Source: Streptomyces sp. TBY4 (GTDB lineage Bacteria > Actinomycetota > Actinomycetes > Streptomycetales > Streptomycetaceae). From it: DNA of 64,000 bases. Of the stretch, positions 15,015 to 23,355 are shown piece by piece. The notes beneath the pieces were generated by a model. That model saw only the letters and a list, made by a program, of their open reading frames with translations, was not told where the DNA came from and made no database searches. The translations under genes and the position numbers were made by a program. The stretch spans positions 1 through 64,000 of the forward strand of contig NZ_JANAVF010000020.1 in NCBI RefSeq assembly GCF_024213195.1. The letters are read 5' to 3'. Within the stretch, counting starts at the first letter, position 1, and every line of letters begins with the position of its first letter.

Positions 15015-15752
15015 CTAGGGCCCGTGAGGTGCGGCCGTGACCACAGGGGGGTGTGCGGCCGTCAGTTCCCGTGCCGGCGCGGTCCGCTCGGGCCTCCGTG
15101 CGGGCGCCAGCCGGTGCCGCTTGCGCCAGGCGACGACCGCCCCTCCCACCACGGAGAGGGCGATGAAGGCGAACGAGGCGAGGAACGCGGGGGAGGTCGG
15201 GGAGGAGGCGCTGGCCCCCGCGATCACGTACGCGGCGGTGTTCGGGACCACCCCGATCGCGGTGGCGAGGAGGAAGGGGAGCCAGCCGCACCGGGACATC
15301 GCGGCGGCGTAGTTGGCCATGGCGAAGGGCATGCCGGGGAAGATCCGGACCGCGAGCATCGAGCGGAAACCGTGCCGCGCCAGCTGGTCGTCGGCCGCCT
15401 GGAGCCAGCGGCCGCGGATCAGCGGGCGCAGGGCGTCACGGCCCATCATCCGGCCGAGGCCGAAGGAGATCCCCGCGCCGATCACCGAGCCGCCGACCGC
15501 CGCGACCAGGCCGAACTGGGAGCCGAAGAGGGCCCCGGAGGCCAGGTTCAGCAGGGGGCGCGGCACCAGGGCCGCGGTGCACACCCCGTACGCCGCGGCG
15601 AAGAGCAGGACGGCGGTGCCCACCGGGAGGCCCGGGGGCCAGCCCTCCGAGAGCAGGCGCTGGGGCTCGTACAGCACGACGCAGACGCCGGCCGCGAGGA
15701 GCAGCACGACGAGCAGCGAGAGCCGCGTCCACGGCGCGAGGAGGAGGGACAT
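15015..15752 (-). CDS. TVP38/TMEM64-family (VTT domain) membrane protein
   Basis: The 245-residue protein has five to six membrane segments. The VTT/SNARE-associated core is visible in ALVPRPLLNLASGALFG and the FGLGRMMGRDALRP loop, then RIFPGMPFAMANYAAAMS. Such proteins belong to the DedA superfamily and are linked to lipid scrambling or small-molecule transport; the exact role is unknown. The start is ATG at 15752. uppP lies directly downstream on the same strand with a 48-base gap, so both may act on the envelope as one unit. The cytoplasmic tail (residues about 210-245) is Arg/Pro-rich. Confidence 0.85.
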   Translation of the reverse strand: MSLLLAPWTRLSLLVVLLLAAGVCVVLYEPQRLLSEGWPPGLPVGTAVLLFAAAYGVCTAALVPRPLLNLASGALFGSQFGLVAAVGGSVIGAGISFGLGRMMGRDALRPLIRGRWLQAADDQLARHGFRSMLAVRIFPGMPFAMANYAAAMSRCGWLPFLLATAIGVVPNTAAYVIAGASASSPTSPAFLASFAFIALSVVGGAVVAWRKRHRLAPARRPERTAPARELTAAHPPVVTAAPHGP

Positions 15753-15801
15753 TCCGGGAGACTAACCGACCCCCCTGTCCCGGCGCCGTAATCTGGGCCT
15801 C

Positions 15802-16527
15802 ATGCAGTCGAACGACCGGCGGCCTCCGCAGGTTCCGAGCAGCGGCCTCGCCGAGCTGCTGGTGGCACGGCTCACGGAGTCCTACGGCGCGGCGGCCGAC
15901 CCGGAGCTGGCCGGGCCCATGGCCGCGTACATGAAGGACGTCTCGCCCTTCCTCGGGATCCCCACCCCGCTGCGCCGCGAGCTGTCCCGGGCCGTGACCA
16001 AAGACACCCCGAAACCGTACGAAGCGGACTGCGCGGCCGTCGCGCTGCGCTGCTGGGCGCTGCCGGAGCGTGAGTACCGCTACTTCGCTGTCGACTACCT
16101 GCGCCGGCACGTCTCCCGCTGCTCCTCCGGCTTCCTGCCCGTGGTGCGGCACCTGATCGTGACGGGCTCCTGGTGGGACACCGTCGACCTGCTCGCCGCG
16201 CACACGGTCGGCCCGCTCGTGGCGGCGGACCCGGCGCTGGTCCTCGTGATGGACGAGTGGATCGGGGACGAGGACCTGTGGGTGGCCCGCACGGCCCTGC
16301 TCCACCAGCTCCGGTACAAGTCCGCGACCGACACCGACCGGCTCTTCGCGTACTGCCGGCGGCAGAGCGGCCACCCCGACTTCTTCGTCCGCAAGGCCAT
16401 CGGCTGGTGCCTGCGCGAGTACGCGAAGACGGACCCCGGCGCCGTACGCGCCTTCGTCACCGCCGAGCGGGAGTCCCTGTCCCCGCTCTCGGTCCGCGAG
16501 GCGCTGAAGAACACCGGCGGGGAGTAG
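15802..16527 (+). CDS. DNA alkylation repair protein (AlkD-like)
   Basis: The 241-residue all-helical protein consists of HEAT-like repeats. Landmarks are the FLGIPTPLRREL motif (residues about 50-61), FAVDYLRRH, the conserved ITGSWWDTVD-type stretch (here VTGSWWDTVDLLA), and FVRKAIGWCLREYAK near the C-terminus, with the Asp implicated in AlkD catalysis within WWDTVD. AlkD removes N3- and N7-alkylated bases. ATG at 15802; TAATCT ends 7 bases upstream, suggesting a leaderless mRNA. It is divergent from the TVP38 gene and followed by the long leader of tuf3. Confidence 0.85.
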   Translation: MQSNDRRPPQVPSSGLAELLVARLTESYGAAADPELAGPMAAYMKDVSPFLGIPTPLRRELSRAVTKDTPKPYEADCAAVALRCWALPEREYRYFAVDYLRRHVSRCSSGFLPVVRHLIVTGSWWDTVDLLAAHTVGPLVAADPALVLVMDEWIGDEDLWVARTALLHQLRYKSATDTDRLFAYCRRQSGHPDFFVRKAIGWCLREYAKTDPGAVRAFVTAERESLSPLSVREALKNTGGE

Positions 16528-16871
16528 GGCCGCAGCACCGGGGCGGGGCGCAGGGCCGGGACACGCCCGCGGGGCGCAGATCCGTACGGCCCCGGGGCAA
16601 GCCCCGACCGCCGCCGCGTAATTCACTGGCCCCGCAGTCCCGGCTCCGGCAGGATCGGGCCCATGTCCAGGCAGACCTTCCCCGAAGCACCGTCCGCAGT
16701 CGCGGACGCGCCGAAGGCTGCCGTCCCCGCACAGCTCGCCGCAGGCGCACCCGCATTCGGCGGCGCACGAAGCTGACCCTTCCCGGATCGTCCGGCGGAC
16801 CCCGCAGGGGGAGGGTCGGTTCGCTCAGGGGGTCCCGTCACATCCAGCTCCGGACCACACGGGAAGACATC
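16528..16871 (+). other. Leader region of the EF-Tu3 gene (344 bp) with a possible small ORF
   Basis: No recognisable gene. A 37-codon frame runs 16663-16776 behind a weak AGGA site and encodes an Ala/Pro-rich peptide; its codon bias is weaker than in neighbouring genes. GC-rich inverted segments occur around 16590-16615. I could not find a convincing promoter. Since tuf3 genes are reported to be under stringent control, a long regulated leader is plausible. Confidence 0.3.
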
Positions 16872-18050
16872 ATGGCCAAGACGGCCTTCGTGCGCACCAA
16901 GCCGCACCTCAACATCGGCACCATGGGTCACGTCGACCACGGCAAGACCACACTGACCGCCGCCATCACCAAAGTCCTCGCCGAGCGCGGCGGCGCCTCC
17001 TTCGTGCCCTTCGACCGGATCGACCGGGCCCCCGAGGAGGCCCGGCGCGGCATCACCATCAACCTCACCCACGTCGAGTACGAGACCGACACCCGGCACT
17101 ACGCCCACGTGGACATGCCCGGCCACGCCGACTACATCAAGAACATGGTCACCGGCGCGGCGCAGCTCGACGGGGCGATCCTCGTCGTCTCCGCCCTCGA
17201 CGGGGTCATGCCGCAAACCGCCGAGCACGTGCTCCTCGCCCGGCAGGTCGGCGTCGACCACATCGTCGTCGCGCTGAACAAGGCCGACGCCGGGGACCCC
17301 GAGCTCACCGACCTGGTCGAGCTGGAGGTCCGCGAGCTGCTCACCGCCAACGGCTACGGCGGGGACGGCGCCCCCGTCGTACGGGTCTCCGGGCTCGGGG
17401 CGCTGGACGGCGACCCGCGCTGGACCGCGTCGATCGAGGCCCTGCTCGACGCCGTGGACACGTACGTGCCCACGCCCGTGCGGTACACCGGCGCGCCGTT
17501 CCTGATGCCGGTGGAGAACGTCCTCACCATCACCGGCCGCGGCACCGTCGTCACCGGCGCCGTCGAGCGCGGCACCGTGGCCATGGGCGACCGCGTCGCG
17601 CTGCTCGGCGGCGAGGGCGCGGCCGCGGAGTCCGTGGTCACCGGGCTGGAGACCTTCGGGAAGCCGATGGAGTCCGCCGAGGCCGGGGACAACGTCGCGC
17701 TGCTGCTGCGCGGGGTGCCCCGCGACGCGGTGCGCCGCGGGGACGTGGTGGCCGCACCCGGCAGCGTCGTACCGGGGCGCCGCTTCACGGCGCGGGTCTA
17801 CCTGCTGTCCGCCCGGGAGGGCGGCCGCAGCACGCCCGTCGCCACCGGCTACCGGCCGCAGTTCTACCTCCGCACCGCCGACGTGGTGGGGAACGTGGAC
17901 CTGGGCGGGGCGGGCGCGGCGAGGCCGGGGGACACGGTCACCATGACCGTCGAGCTCGGCCGGGACGTCCCGCTGGAGAGCGGGCTCGGCTTCGCGATCC
18001 GCGAGGGCGGGCGCACCGTCGGGGCCGGGACGGTGACCGAGGTCGGCTAG
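16872..18050 (+). CDS. tuf3: Translation elongation factor EF-Tu3 (divergent second-type EF-Tu)
   Basis: The 392-residue GTPase carries aminoacyl-tRNA to the ribosome. G-box motifs are intact: GHVDHGKT (19-26), DMPGH (81-85) and NKAD (136-139). Domains 2 and 3 follow, ending in FAIREGGRTVGAG. It departs from housekeeping EF-Tu in ways typical of Streptomyces tuf3: Met82 replaces the usual Cys in DCPGH, NKAD replaces NKCD, there are scattered insertions and deletions, and the position of Tyr160 is Asn. Substitution of Tyr160 is among the reported kirromycin-resistance changes in enterobacterial EF-Tu. Not in a str operon (no rpsL, rpsG or fusA nearby). Expected to be expressed only under stress or starvation. 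Confidence 0.93.
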   Translation: MAKTAFVRTKPHLNIGTMGHVDHGKTTLTAAITKVLAERGGASFVPFDRIDRAPEEARRGITINLTHVEYETDTRHYAHVDMPGHADYIKNMVTGAAQLDGAILVVSALDGVMPQTAEHVLLARQVGVDHIVVALNKADAGDPELTDLVELEVRELLTANGYGGDGAPVVRVSGLGALDGDPRWTASIEALLDAVDTYVPTPVRYTGAPFLMPVENVLTITGRGTVVTGAVERGTVAMGDRVALLGGEGAAAESVVTGLETFGKPMESAEAGDNVALLLRGVPRDAVRRGDVVAAPGSVVPGRRFTARVYLLSAREGGRSTPVATGYRPQFYLRTADVVGNVDLGGAGAARPGDTVTMTVELGRDVPLESGLGFAIREGGRTVGAGTVTEVG

Positions 18051-18145
18051 CGGGCCGGCAGCGGCCCGGCGGTACCCGCTGTGGTGGCGGTGGTCGGCTT
18101 GCGCCAGACTGCCGTCACCACAGGCATGCGGGGAGGGAGCGGTTC

Positions 18146-19033
18146 GTGAACGACGGCAGCGTGAGCGAAGGCGGCGGCGAAGGCAAGGGCACGGCCCTGG
18201 TGCTCGGCGGCGGCGGGCTGACCGGCGTCGGCTGGGAGGCCGGGATGCTCTACGGGCTCGCCCGCGCGGGCGTCGACCTGACCGGCGCCGACCTCGTCGT
18301 CGGGACCTCGGCCGGCTCGGTCGTCGGCGCGCAGCTCACCTCCGGACTGCTCACCCCGCAGGAGCTGTACGAGCGCCAGCTCGGCGACCCCGGCGGGGAG
18401 CTGCCCGCGAAGCTGGGGGCCTCCCTGATCGGGCGGTACGCCGTCGCGATGGTGCGTTCTCGCGACGCGAAGTCCTACCGGCGCCGGATAGGAGCCTTCG
18501 CGCTCGCCGCCGACACCGAGCCGGAGGCGGTGCGCCGCAAGGTGCTCGAAGCCCGGCTGGTGTCGCACGACTGGCCCGAGCGGCGCCTCGTCGTCGCCGC
18601 GGTGGACGCGCTGACCGGCGAACTCGCCGCCTTCGAGCGGGGGAGCGACGCCGGGCTGGTCGACGCCGTCTCGGCGAGCTGCGCCGTGCCCGGGGTGTGG
18701 CCGCCCGTGACGGTCGCGGGGCGGCGGTTCATCGACGGCGGGATCCGCTCCGCGACCAACGCCGACCTCGCGTCCGGCTACTCCCGCGTGGTGATCCTCG
18801 CGCCGATGGCCACGGGGGCCGGGCTGATCCCCTCGCCCGCGGCGCAGGCCGCGCGGCTGCGGGAGGCCGGGGCGAAGGTGCTGCTGATCACCCCGTCGCC
18901 GCAGGCCCGGAAGGTCTTCGGACGCAACGTACTGGACCCCGCGCGCCGCGATCCCGCCGCGCGGGCGGGGCTGGAGCAGGCCGCGGCGCACGTGGAGCAG
19001 GCGCGCGAGGTGTGGGCGGCCGCGGGGGCCTGA
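18146..19033 (+). CDS. Patatin-like phospholipase/acyl hydrolase
   Basis: The 295-residue protein has the patatin catalytic layout: glycine-rich oxyanion loop GGGGLTG (21-27), nucleophile Ser55 in GTSAGS, and the partner Asp197 in DGGIRS. Patatins cleave acyl chains from phospholipids or neutral lipids. There is no signal peptide, so it acts in the cytoplasm or at the inner membrane face. The GTG at 18146 has a GGGGAGGGAG ribosome site. Downstream, a tandem CTGACGTGGC repeat (near 19031) separates it from the spermidine-synthase-like gene on the same strand. Confidence 0.88.
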   Translation: MNDGSVSEGGGEGKGTALVLGGGGLTGVGWEAGMLYGLARAGVDLTGADLVVGTSAGSVVGAQLTSGLLTPQELYERQLGDPGGELPAKLGASLIGRYAVAMVRSRDAKSYRRRIGAFALAADTEPEAVRRKVLEARLVSHDWPERRLVVAAVDALTGELAAFERGSDAGLVDAVSASCAVPGVWPPVTVAGRRFIDGGIRSATNADLASGYSRVVILAPMATGAGLIPSPAAQAARLREAGAKVLLITPSPQARKVFGRNVLDPARRDPAARAGLEQAAAHVEQAREVWAAAGA

Positions 19034-19063
19034 CGTGGCCTGACGTGGCCTGACAATGGTGCG

Positions 19064-19912
19064 GTGAGTGACGAACAGATCCCGGTGATCCGGGACGTGG
19101 CCCAGGGCACCGCCAAACTGATGCCGGACATCGACCGGGAGCGGGCCTGGCTGCTCACCGTGGACGGGGCGCCGCAGTCCTACGTGGACCTCGACGATCC
19201 CGAACACCTGGAGTTCGAGTACGTACGCCGCCTCGCGCACGTCCTGGACTGCGTGGGCGAGCCGGGGGCCGCGCTGGACCTGCTGCACCTCGGCGGCGGC
19301 GCGCTGACCCTGCCCCGGTACGCGGCGGTGGGCCGGCCGGGGTCGCGGCAGGACGTGGTCGAGTTCGACGGCGGGCTCGTCGAACTGGTCGGCGAGTTCC
19401 TGCCGGTGCCGGCCGGGAGCGGGATCACGGTGCACGTCGCCGACGCGCGGGCCTGGCTGGCGGCGGCGCCGGACGCGAGCGCGGACGTGGTGGTGGGCGA
19501 CGTCTTCGGGGGGTCCCGGGTGCCCGCTTCGCTGGCCTCGGTGGAGTACGCGCGGGAGGTGGCGCGGGTGCTGCGGCCCGGCGGGGTGTACGTGGCGAAC
19601 CTCGCCGACGGGGCGCCGTTCGCGTTCCTGCGGGGGCAGCTCGCGAACTTCGGTGCGGTCTTCGGGGAGTTGGCGCTGATCGCGGAGCCGGGGGTGCTGC
19701 GGGGGCGGCGGTTCGGGAATGCGGTGCTGCTGGCTTCGCGGTGGGAGCTGCCGGTGGGGCCGCTTTCGCGGGTGTGTGCGGGGGATGCGTTTCCCGCGCG
19801 GGTGGAGAGCGGGGCGGCTCTTGCGCGGCTGATGCGGGGGGCGCTGCCGGTGGCCGACGCCGATGCGGTGGCTTCGCCCGAGCCGCCGGAGGGGGCGTTC
19901 AGCCTCGGCTGA
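19064..19912 (+). CDS. Spermidine synthase-like methyltransferase-fold protein
   Basis: The 282-residue protein has a Rossmann-like fold of the polyamine synthase type: EFEYVRRLAHVLD, then the glycine loop LLHLGGGALTLPRY (about 72-86), an acidic VVEFDGG strand end and the DVVVGDVFGGS motif. True spermidine synthases use decarboxylated AdoMet; many actinobacterial relatives with this shortened form have unknown substrates, so the role is open. GTG at 19064, with GACAAT 7 bases upstream, again suggesting a leaderless start. The last 50 residues are acidic and of low complexity, and G+C-rich GGGG runs appear near the 3' end. Confidence 0.8.
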   Translation: MSDEQIPVIRDVAQGTAKLMPDIDRERAWLLTVDGAPQSYVDLDDPEHLEFEYVRRLAHVLDCVGEPGAALDLLHLGGGALTLPRYAAVGRPGSRQDVVEFDGGLVELVGEFLPVPAGSGITVHVADARAWLAAAPDASADVVVGDVFGGSRVPASLASVEYAREVARVLRPGGVYVANLADGAPFAFLRGQLANFGAVFGELALIAEPGVLRGRRFGNAVLLASRWELPVGPLSRVCAGDAFPARVESGAALARLMRGALPVADADAVASPEPPEGAFSLG

Positions 19913-19965
19913 GGTGCGCTGCCGCTGCGCGGGGCGGAGTCCCCTACCCGCCCTTCGCCCGTTCC

Positions 19966-20041
19966 CCGGGGCTCCGCCCCGGACCCCGCGCCTCAGACGC
20001 CGGCGGGGCTGAAAGGTCGCCTCAAACGCCGGCGGGGCTGG
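19966..20041. repeat. Streptomyces-type GC-rich extragenic repeat, two copies of the core
   Basis: The segment holds a CCGGGGC/GCCCCGG hairpin (19966-19982), then two copies of the core CAxACGCCGGCGGGGCTG (near 19993-20010 and 20023-20039) separated by about 30 bases. This combination recurs between genes in Streptomyces genomes (from memory). It probably ends transcription from both sides. The second copy overlaps the 3' end of the MFS gene. Confidence 0.55.
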
Positions 20042-21368
20042 AGTTGGCGGGGCTGGAGTTGGCGGGGCTCGGTTTGGTGAGGTCCGGGGCTGTGCCGGGG
20101 GTGTGCACGGCGTGGGGTTTGCGGGTCATGCGGCGGACGTCCGGGACCAGGAGGACGGCTGCCGTCACCACGATCACCAGGGCCGCGCAGCCCCAGAGGG
20201 CGGAGGTGCGGCCGATCGCCGATTCGACCGGGCCGGCCACCGCCGTGGCCAGCGGGAGCATCGAGAGCGAGCCGAACCAGTCGTAGGCGGAGACGCGGGA
20301 GAACTTCTCCTCCGGGATCTCCTGGTGCATCGTCGTCATCCAGCTCACGCCGAACACCTCGATGGCCACTCCGCTCACGAACATCACCGCGCACAGCCCC
20401 CACACCGGCAGCGGCACCGCCAGCCCTGCCGAGGGGAGCGCCAGCGGGAACACGCACAGGGTGCCGGCCAGCAGCAGGCGGCGCGGTTTCCAGAACATCA
20501 TCAGGACGGCCCCGCCGATGGTGCCGAGGCCGAAGAAGGCCAGGGCCACGCCCCAGGGAGCCGCCCCGCCCAGTCGCTCCAGGGCGACCAGGGGCCCGTA
20601 GACCGCCTCGGCGGCGCCGACGACGGCCATGACGACGGCGAACTGGAGCACGATGCTCCACAGCCAGGGGCGGCTCCTGAACTCCACCCAGCCCTCGCGC
20701 AGATCGGTCAGCAGGCCGCCGCCGGGAGCACGCTCGGCGATGTGGCCGACGTCGAGGAAGGCCCGTAGCGCTCCGGCGACGGCGAAGGCGGCCGCGTCCA
20801 CGGCGAGCACCCAGCCGGGGCCCAGCAGGGCGACCATCGCTCCGCCGAGGGCCGCTCCGCCGACGCCGGCGCCGTTCATCGCCATCCGGAAGACGGCGAA
20901 GGCGCGGGTGGCCTGGGGGCCGGAGACGCTGGCCATGAGCATGCCCTCGGCGGCCGGGTTGAAGAAGGCCGTACCGGTGCCGCACAGCGCCGTGAGCAGC
21001 ATCATCTGCCACAGCTTCGGATCGCCGGCCAGGACGAGGACGGCGAAGACGGCCTGCGAGAGGCAGTTGAGGGCGTTGGCCGCGACCATGACGCGGTGGC
21101 GGGGGATCCGGTCGGCGACGGCTCCGCCGATGAGGAGGAAGAGGACGAGCGGCAGGGTACGGGCGGCGGCCACCAGGCCGACGTCGCCGGCGGAGCCGCC
21201 CGCCTGGATGACCGCGAAGGCGGTCGCGATGAGCGCTCCGTGGCTCCCGAGGTTCGTGATGACCGCGGCACCCGTCAGCAGGGTGTAGTTGCGGCCCGCC
21301 CACTCCGGCACGCGGCGGGAGCCGCCGGGGGAGGGGGAGGAGGACTGGGAGGAGGGAGGAGAGCTCAC
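20022..21368 (-). CDS. MFS transporter, enterobactin-exporter/multidrug-like
   Basis: The 448-residue protein has about twelve membrane segments. The motif-A-like loop GGAVADRIPRHRVMV is at about residues 82-96, and the FFNPAAEGML segment is typical of the DHA3 (MefA/EntS-like) exporters. Proton-driven drug or siderophore efflux is likely; the substrate is unknown. The last residues SPANSSPANSSPAGV are a tandem repeat produced because the frame runs into an extragenic repeat, so the natural C-terminus was probably earlier. ATG at 21368, behind a Ser-rich leader of about 20 residues. It stands alone between convergent and divergent neighbours. Confidence 0.88.
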   Translation of the reverse strand: MSSPPSSQSSSPSPGGSRRVPEWAGRNYTLLTGAAVITNLGSHGALIATAFAVIQAGGSAGDVGLVAAARTLPLVLFLLIGGAVADRIPRHRVMVAANALNCLSQAVFAVLVLAGDPKLWQMMLLTALCGTGTAFFNPAAEGMLMASVSGPQATRAFAVFRMAMNGAGVGGAALGGAMVALLGPGWVLAVDAAAFAVAGALRAFLDVGHIAERAPGGGLLTDLREGWVEFRSRPWLWSIVLQFAVVMAVVGAAEAVYGPLVALERLGGAAPWGVALAFFGLGTIGGAVLMMFWKPRRLLLAGTLCVFPLALPSAGLAVPLPVWGLCAVMFVSGVAIEVFGVSWMTTMHQEIPEEKFSRVSAYDWFGSLSMLPLATAVAGPVESAIGRTSALWGCAALVIVVTAAVLLVPDVRRMTRKPHAVHTPGTAPDLTKPSPANSSPANSSPAGV

Positions 21369-21438
21369 CTCCGGACTATCCCGGTCCCGGGCCGGGAAAC
21401 CAAACGGGTTTCCGGCCCGGGAGGCAGGGCGGGGGAGG

Positions 21439-22500
21439 TCAGTCCGTGTGGAGGCGGACGCTGCTCAGGATCTTCTCGTAGGTCTCCTTGCTCACTTCGC
21501 CCGGTACGCCGGCGACGCCGTAGAGGACCCAGCTGGCGATGTCACCCTTGGCGGTCGTGAAGCTGAAGGCGACGGACTTGCCGTCCGTGGCGCACTTGTT
21601 CTCCTTGGGCAGACCGCTGACGCTCGCGGTCGCCATGTGGCCCTTGAGGCCGGAGGAGGTCGTGTACTCCTTCGCCGCGACGATCTTGGTGGTCCCCTTC
21701 GGGCCCTTCTGCGCGTACGCGGAGAAGGCCCAGTTGCCGGCCTCGTTGTAGGCGGCCTCGGCGGTGTCCTTCGCGCCCATGCCGCCCTTGGTGCCGATGC
21801 CCGCCAGCTCGGTCGACTCCTCCTTGCCGTCCTTGTCGGCGTCGACCTTGCACCAGTCCTCCTTGAGGATGGCGGGCGCCCCCATCATGACCAGGGGCGT
21901 GCCGTCCTTCTTGGCGTGGTCCTCGAAGCCGATGGACAGGCCCGAGGACTTCACCTCCCAGTCCGGCGGGACGTCGAAGGCGGTGCCGTGCTTCGGGTTG
22001 ATGACGACCTTCCAGCCGGGGATGACCGGCTTGGCGTCGGCGCCGCCGCGCGGGTTGGCGCTGGAGGCTCCCGGGGAGGGCGCGGCGGAGGAGGCCGGGG
22101 CGGAGGGGGAGGAACTCGGCTTGCCGTCCGCCAGGTCGGCGCCCTTGTCGTCCCGGGTCAGGACGAACGCCCCCGTGGCGGCGGCCGCCACGACGACGGC
22201 CGAGGCCGCGACGATGGCCACGGTCCGGGTCGAGAACGGGCTCCCGCCGCGCGGGGGCGGGGGCGGCGGCGTGCCGCCCCACTGGGGTACGGGAACGGTC
22301 GGGGGCTGCTGACCCCACCCCTGGGGGGCGGGGGGCTGCTGCGGGTACCCGTAGCCGGGCTGCTGCTGCTCCCCGTACGCCGCCGTGGGCGGCTGCTGCT
22401 GGTACGGGTTCGGCGTTCCCGGCTGCTGCTGGTACGGGTTCTGGTGCGCGTCCTGGGGGTTGGGTTCGCCCCCGGGCGGCTGCTGCTGTCCTGGCCACAT
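21439..22500 (-). CDS. Membrane-anchored protein with Gln/Pro-rich N-terminus (DUF8017-like)
   Basis: The 353-residue protein has a cytoplasmic N-terminus (residues 1-90) rich in Gln, Pro, Tyr and Gly with repeated NPYQQQP units, one membrane helix (about 93-113, VAIVAASAVVVAAAATGAFV), a Ser/Pro-rich linker, and an exported C-terminal domain (about 160-353). That domain contains GWKVVINPKHGTAFDVP and two Cys residues that could form a disulfide. Such proteins are common in Streptomyces and uncharacterised; the repeat-rich tail resembles those found on substrates of membrane-associated kinases. ATG at 22500. It is divergent from the hotdog thioesterase gene. Confidence 0.8.
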   Translation of the reverse strand: MWPGQQQPPGGEPNPQDAHQNPYQQQPGTPNPYQQQPPTAAYGEQQQPGYGYPQQPPAPQGWGQQPPTVPVPQWGGTPPPPPPRGGSPFSTRTVAIVAASAVVVAAAATGAFVLTRDDKGADLADGKPSSSPSAPASSAAPSPGASSANPRGGADAKPVIPGWKVVINPKHGTAFDVPPDWEVKSSGLSIGFEDHAKKDGTPLVMMGAPAILKEDWCKVDADKDGKEESTELAGIGTKGGMGAKDTAEAAYNEAGNWAFSAYAQKGPKGTTKIVAAKEYTTSSGLKGHMATASVSGLPKENKCATDGKSVAFSFTTAKGDIASWVLYGVAGVPGEVSKETYEKILSSVRLHTD

Positions 22501-22595
22501 GGCCGGTAACGATAGTGGGAGCGCGGAGCGGGAGCCACGGCCGCCCCCGTACAGGTCTGGTCAATGCTGCTTACTCGCGGGTAACATCGCGTCCC

Positions 22596-23048
22596 ATGAG
22601 CGCTGAACAGATGAACGTGGGCGAACTGCTCGCCGCGACCGTGCCGATGGCCAAGACCCTGAACCTCCAGTTCCTGGAGACCACCCCCGAGCGTGCCGTC
22701 GTCCGCCTCCCGGACCAGCCCGACTTCCACAACCACCTCGGGGGCCCGCACGCCGGCGCCATGTTCACCCTCGCCGAGTCCGCGAGCGGCGCGATCGTCC
22801 TGGCCGCCTTCGGCGACCAGCTCTCGCGCGCCGTGCCGCTCGCGGTGAGCGCGGAGATCGGCTACAAGAAGCTCGCCAAGGGCGTCGTGACGGCCACCGC
22901 CACCCTCGGCCGCCCGGCCGCGGAGGTCGTGGCCGAACTCGACGCGGGCGGCCGCCCCGAGTTCCCCGTCACCATCGCCATCCAGCGCGAGGACGAGGCC
23001 GTGACCGGCGAGATGACGGTCGTCTGGACGCTGCGCCCCAACGCCTGA
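22596..23048 (+). CDS. Hotdog-fold thioesterase-like protein (DUF4442 / PaaI type)
   Basis: The 150-residue protein has the hotdog fold: a central helix after NHLGGPHAGAMFTLAESASG (residues about 48-67), the region that in PaaI-type acyl-CoA thioesterases holds the HGG motif and the catalytic acid (here Glu in TLAESAS). The strands that follow, such as AEIGYKKLAKG, match DUF4442. Probable activity is acyl-CoA hydrolysis, but the substrate is unknown. ATG at 22596. No Shine-Dalgarno site is obvious; TAACAT ends 8 bases upstream, suggesting a leaderless start. Confidence 0.83.
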   Translation: MSAEQMNVGELLAATVPMAKTLNLQFLETTPERAVVRLPDQPDFHNHLGGPHAGAMFTLAESASGAIVLAAFGDQLSRAVPLAVSAEIGYKKLAKGVVTATATLGRPAAEVVAELDAGGRPEFPVTIAIQREDEAVTGEMTVVWTLRPNA

Positions 23049-23090
23049 CCCCGCTAGAGTCCCTCCTCCGACGACGGATGGAGGGGTCCC

Positions 23091-23300
23091 GTGCCGGGCC
23101 GAGCCAAGATCAGCATCAGCCTCGACGCCGAGCTCGTGGTGGAGGTGATGGTCCTCGCCGGGATCGGGTCGCCCCAGGACGCGGTCGAGGCCGTCGTACG
23201 GGACTACATCGAGCGCGGCCACCGCGCCGAGGCACGGGTCCAGCTCCAGGACGAGCCCCGGCGCGAGGCCGACCTCGGACAGCAGCCGCCGCAGGGCTGA
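23091..23300 (+). CDS. Small ribbon-helix-helix-like protein (VapB-type)
   Basis: The 69-residue protein begins RAKISISLDAELVVEVM, a beta-strand and helix typical of ribbon-helix-helix DNA-binding proteins such as VapB-type antitoxins. A second helix follows (SPQDAVEAVVRDYIERGH). The GTG at 23091 has GGAGGGG upstream. No toxin gene is adjacent, so it is either a solitary regulator or an orphaned antitoxin. Its last codons are repeated 140 bases downstream in noncoding sequence (23412-23443), which suggests a local duplication. Confidence 0.65.
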   Translation: MPGRAKISISLDAELVVEVMVLAGIGSPQDAVEAVVRDYIERGHRAEARVQLQDEPRREADLGQQPPQG

Positions 23301-23355
23301 CCCCGGGCGTGTGGCCGTCGTGGGGTTGACCCCGGGCGTGTGGCCGCCGTGGGGT
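23298..23355. repeat. 29-bp tandem repeat, two copies plus a partial third
   Basis: Units at 23298-23326 and 23327-23355 differ at one base (GTCG/GCCG), and a third degenerate part starts at 23356. The first unit overlaps the stop of the small RHH gene. The 271-base gap from 23301 to the family-3 glycosidase start otherwise holds only the degenerate copy of the RHH gene 3' end (23412-23443). Confidence 0.6.

Noticed and set aside
22385..22606. Plus-strand frame in the Gln/Pro-rich region before the thioesterase gene
   Set aside because: It is the complement of repetitive NPYQQQP codons, which yields Trp/Cys/Gly-rich noise.
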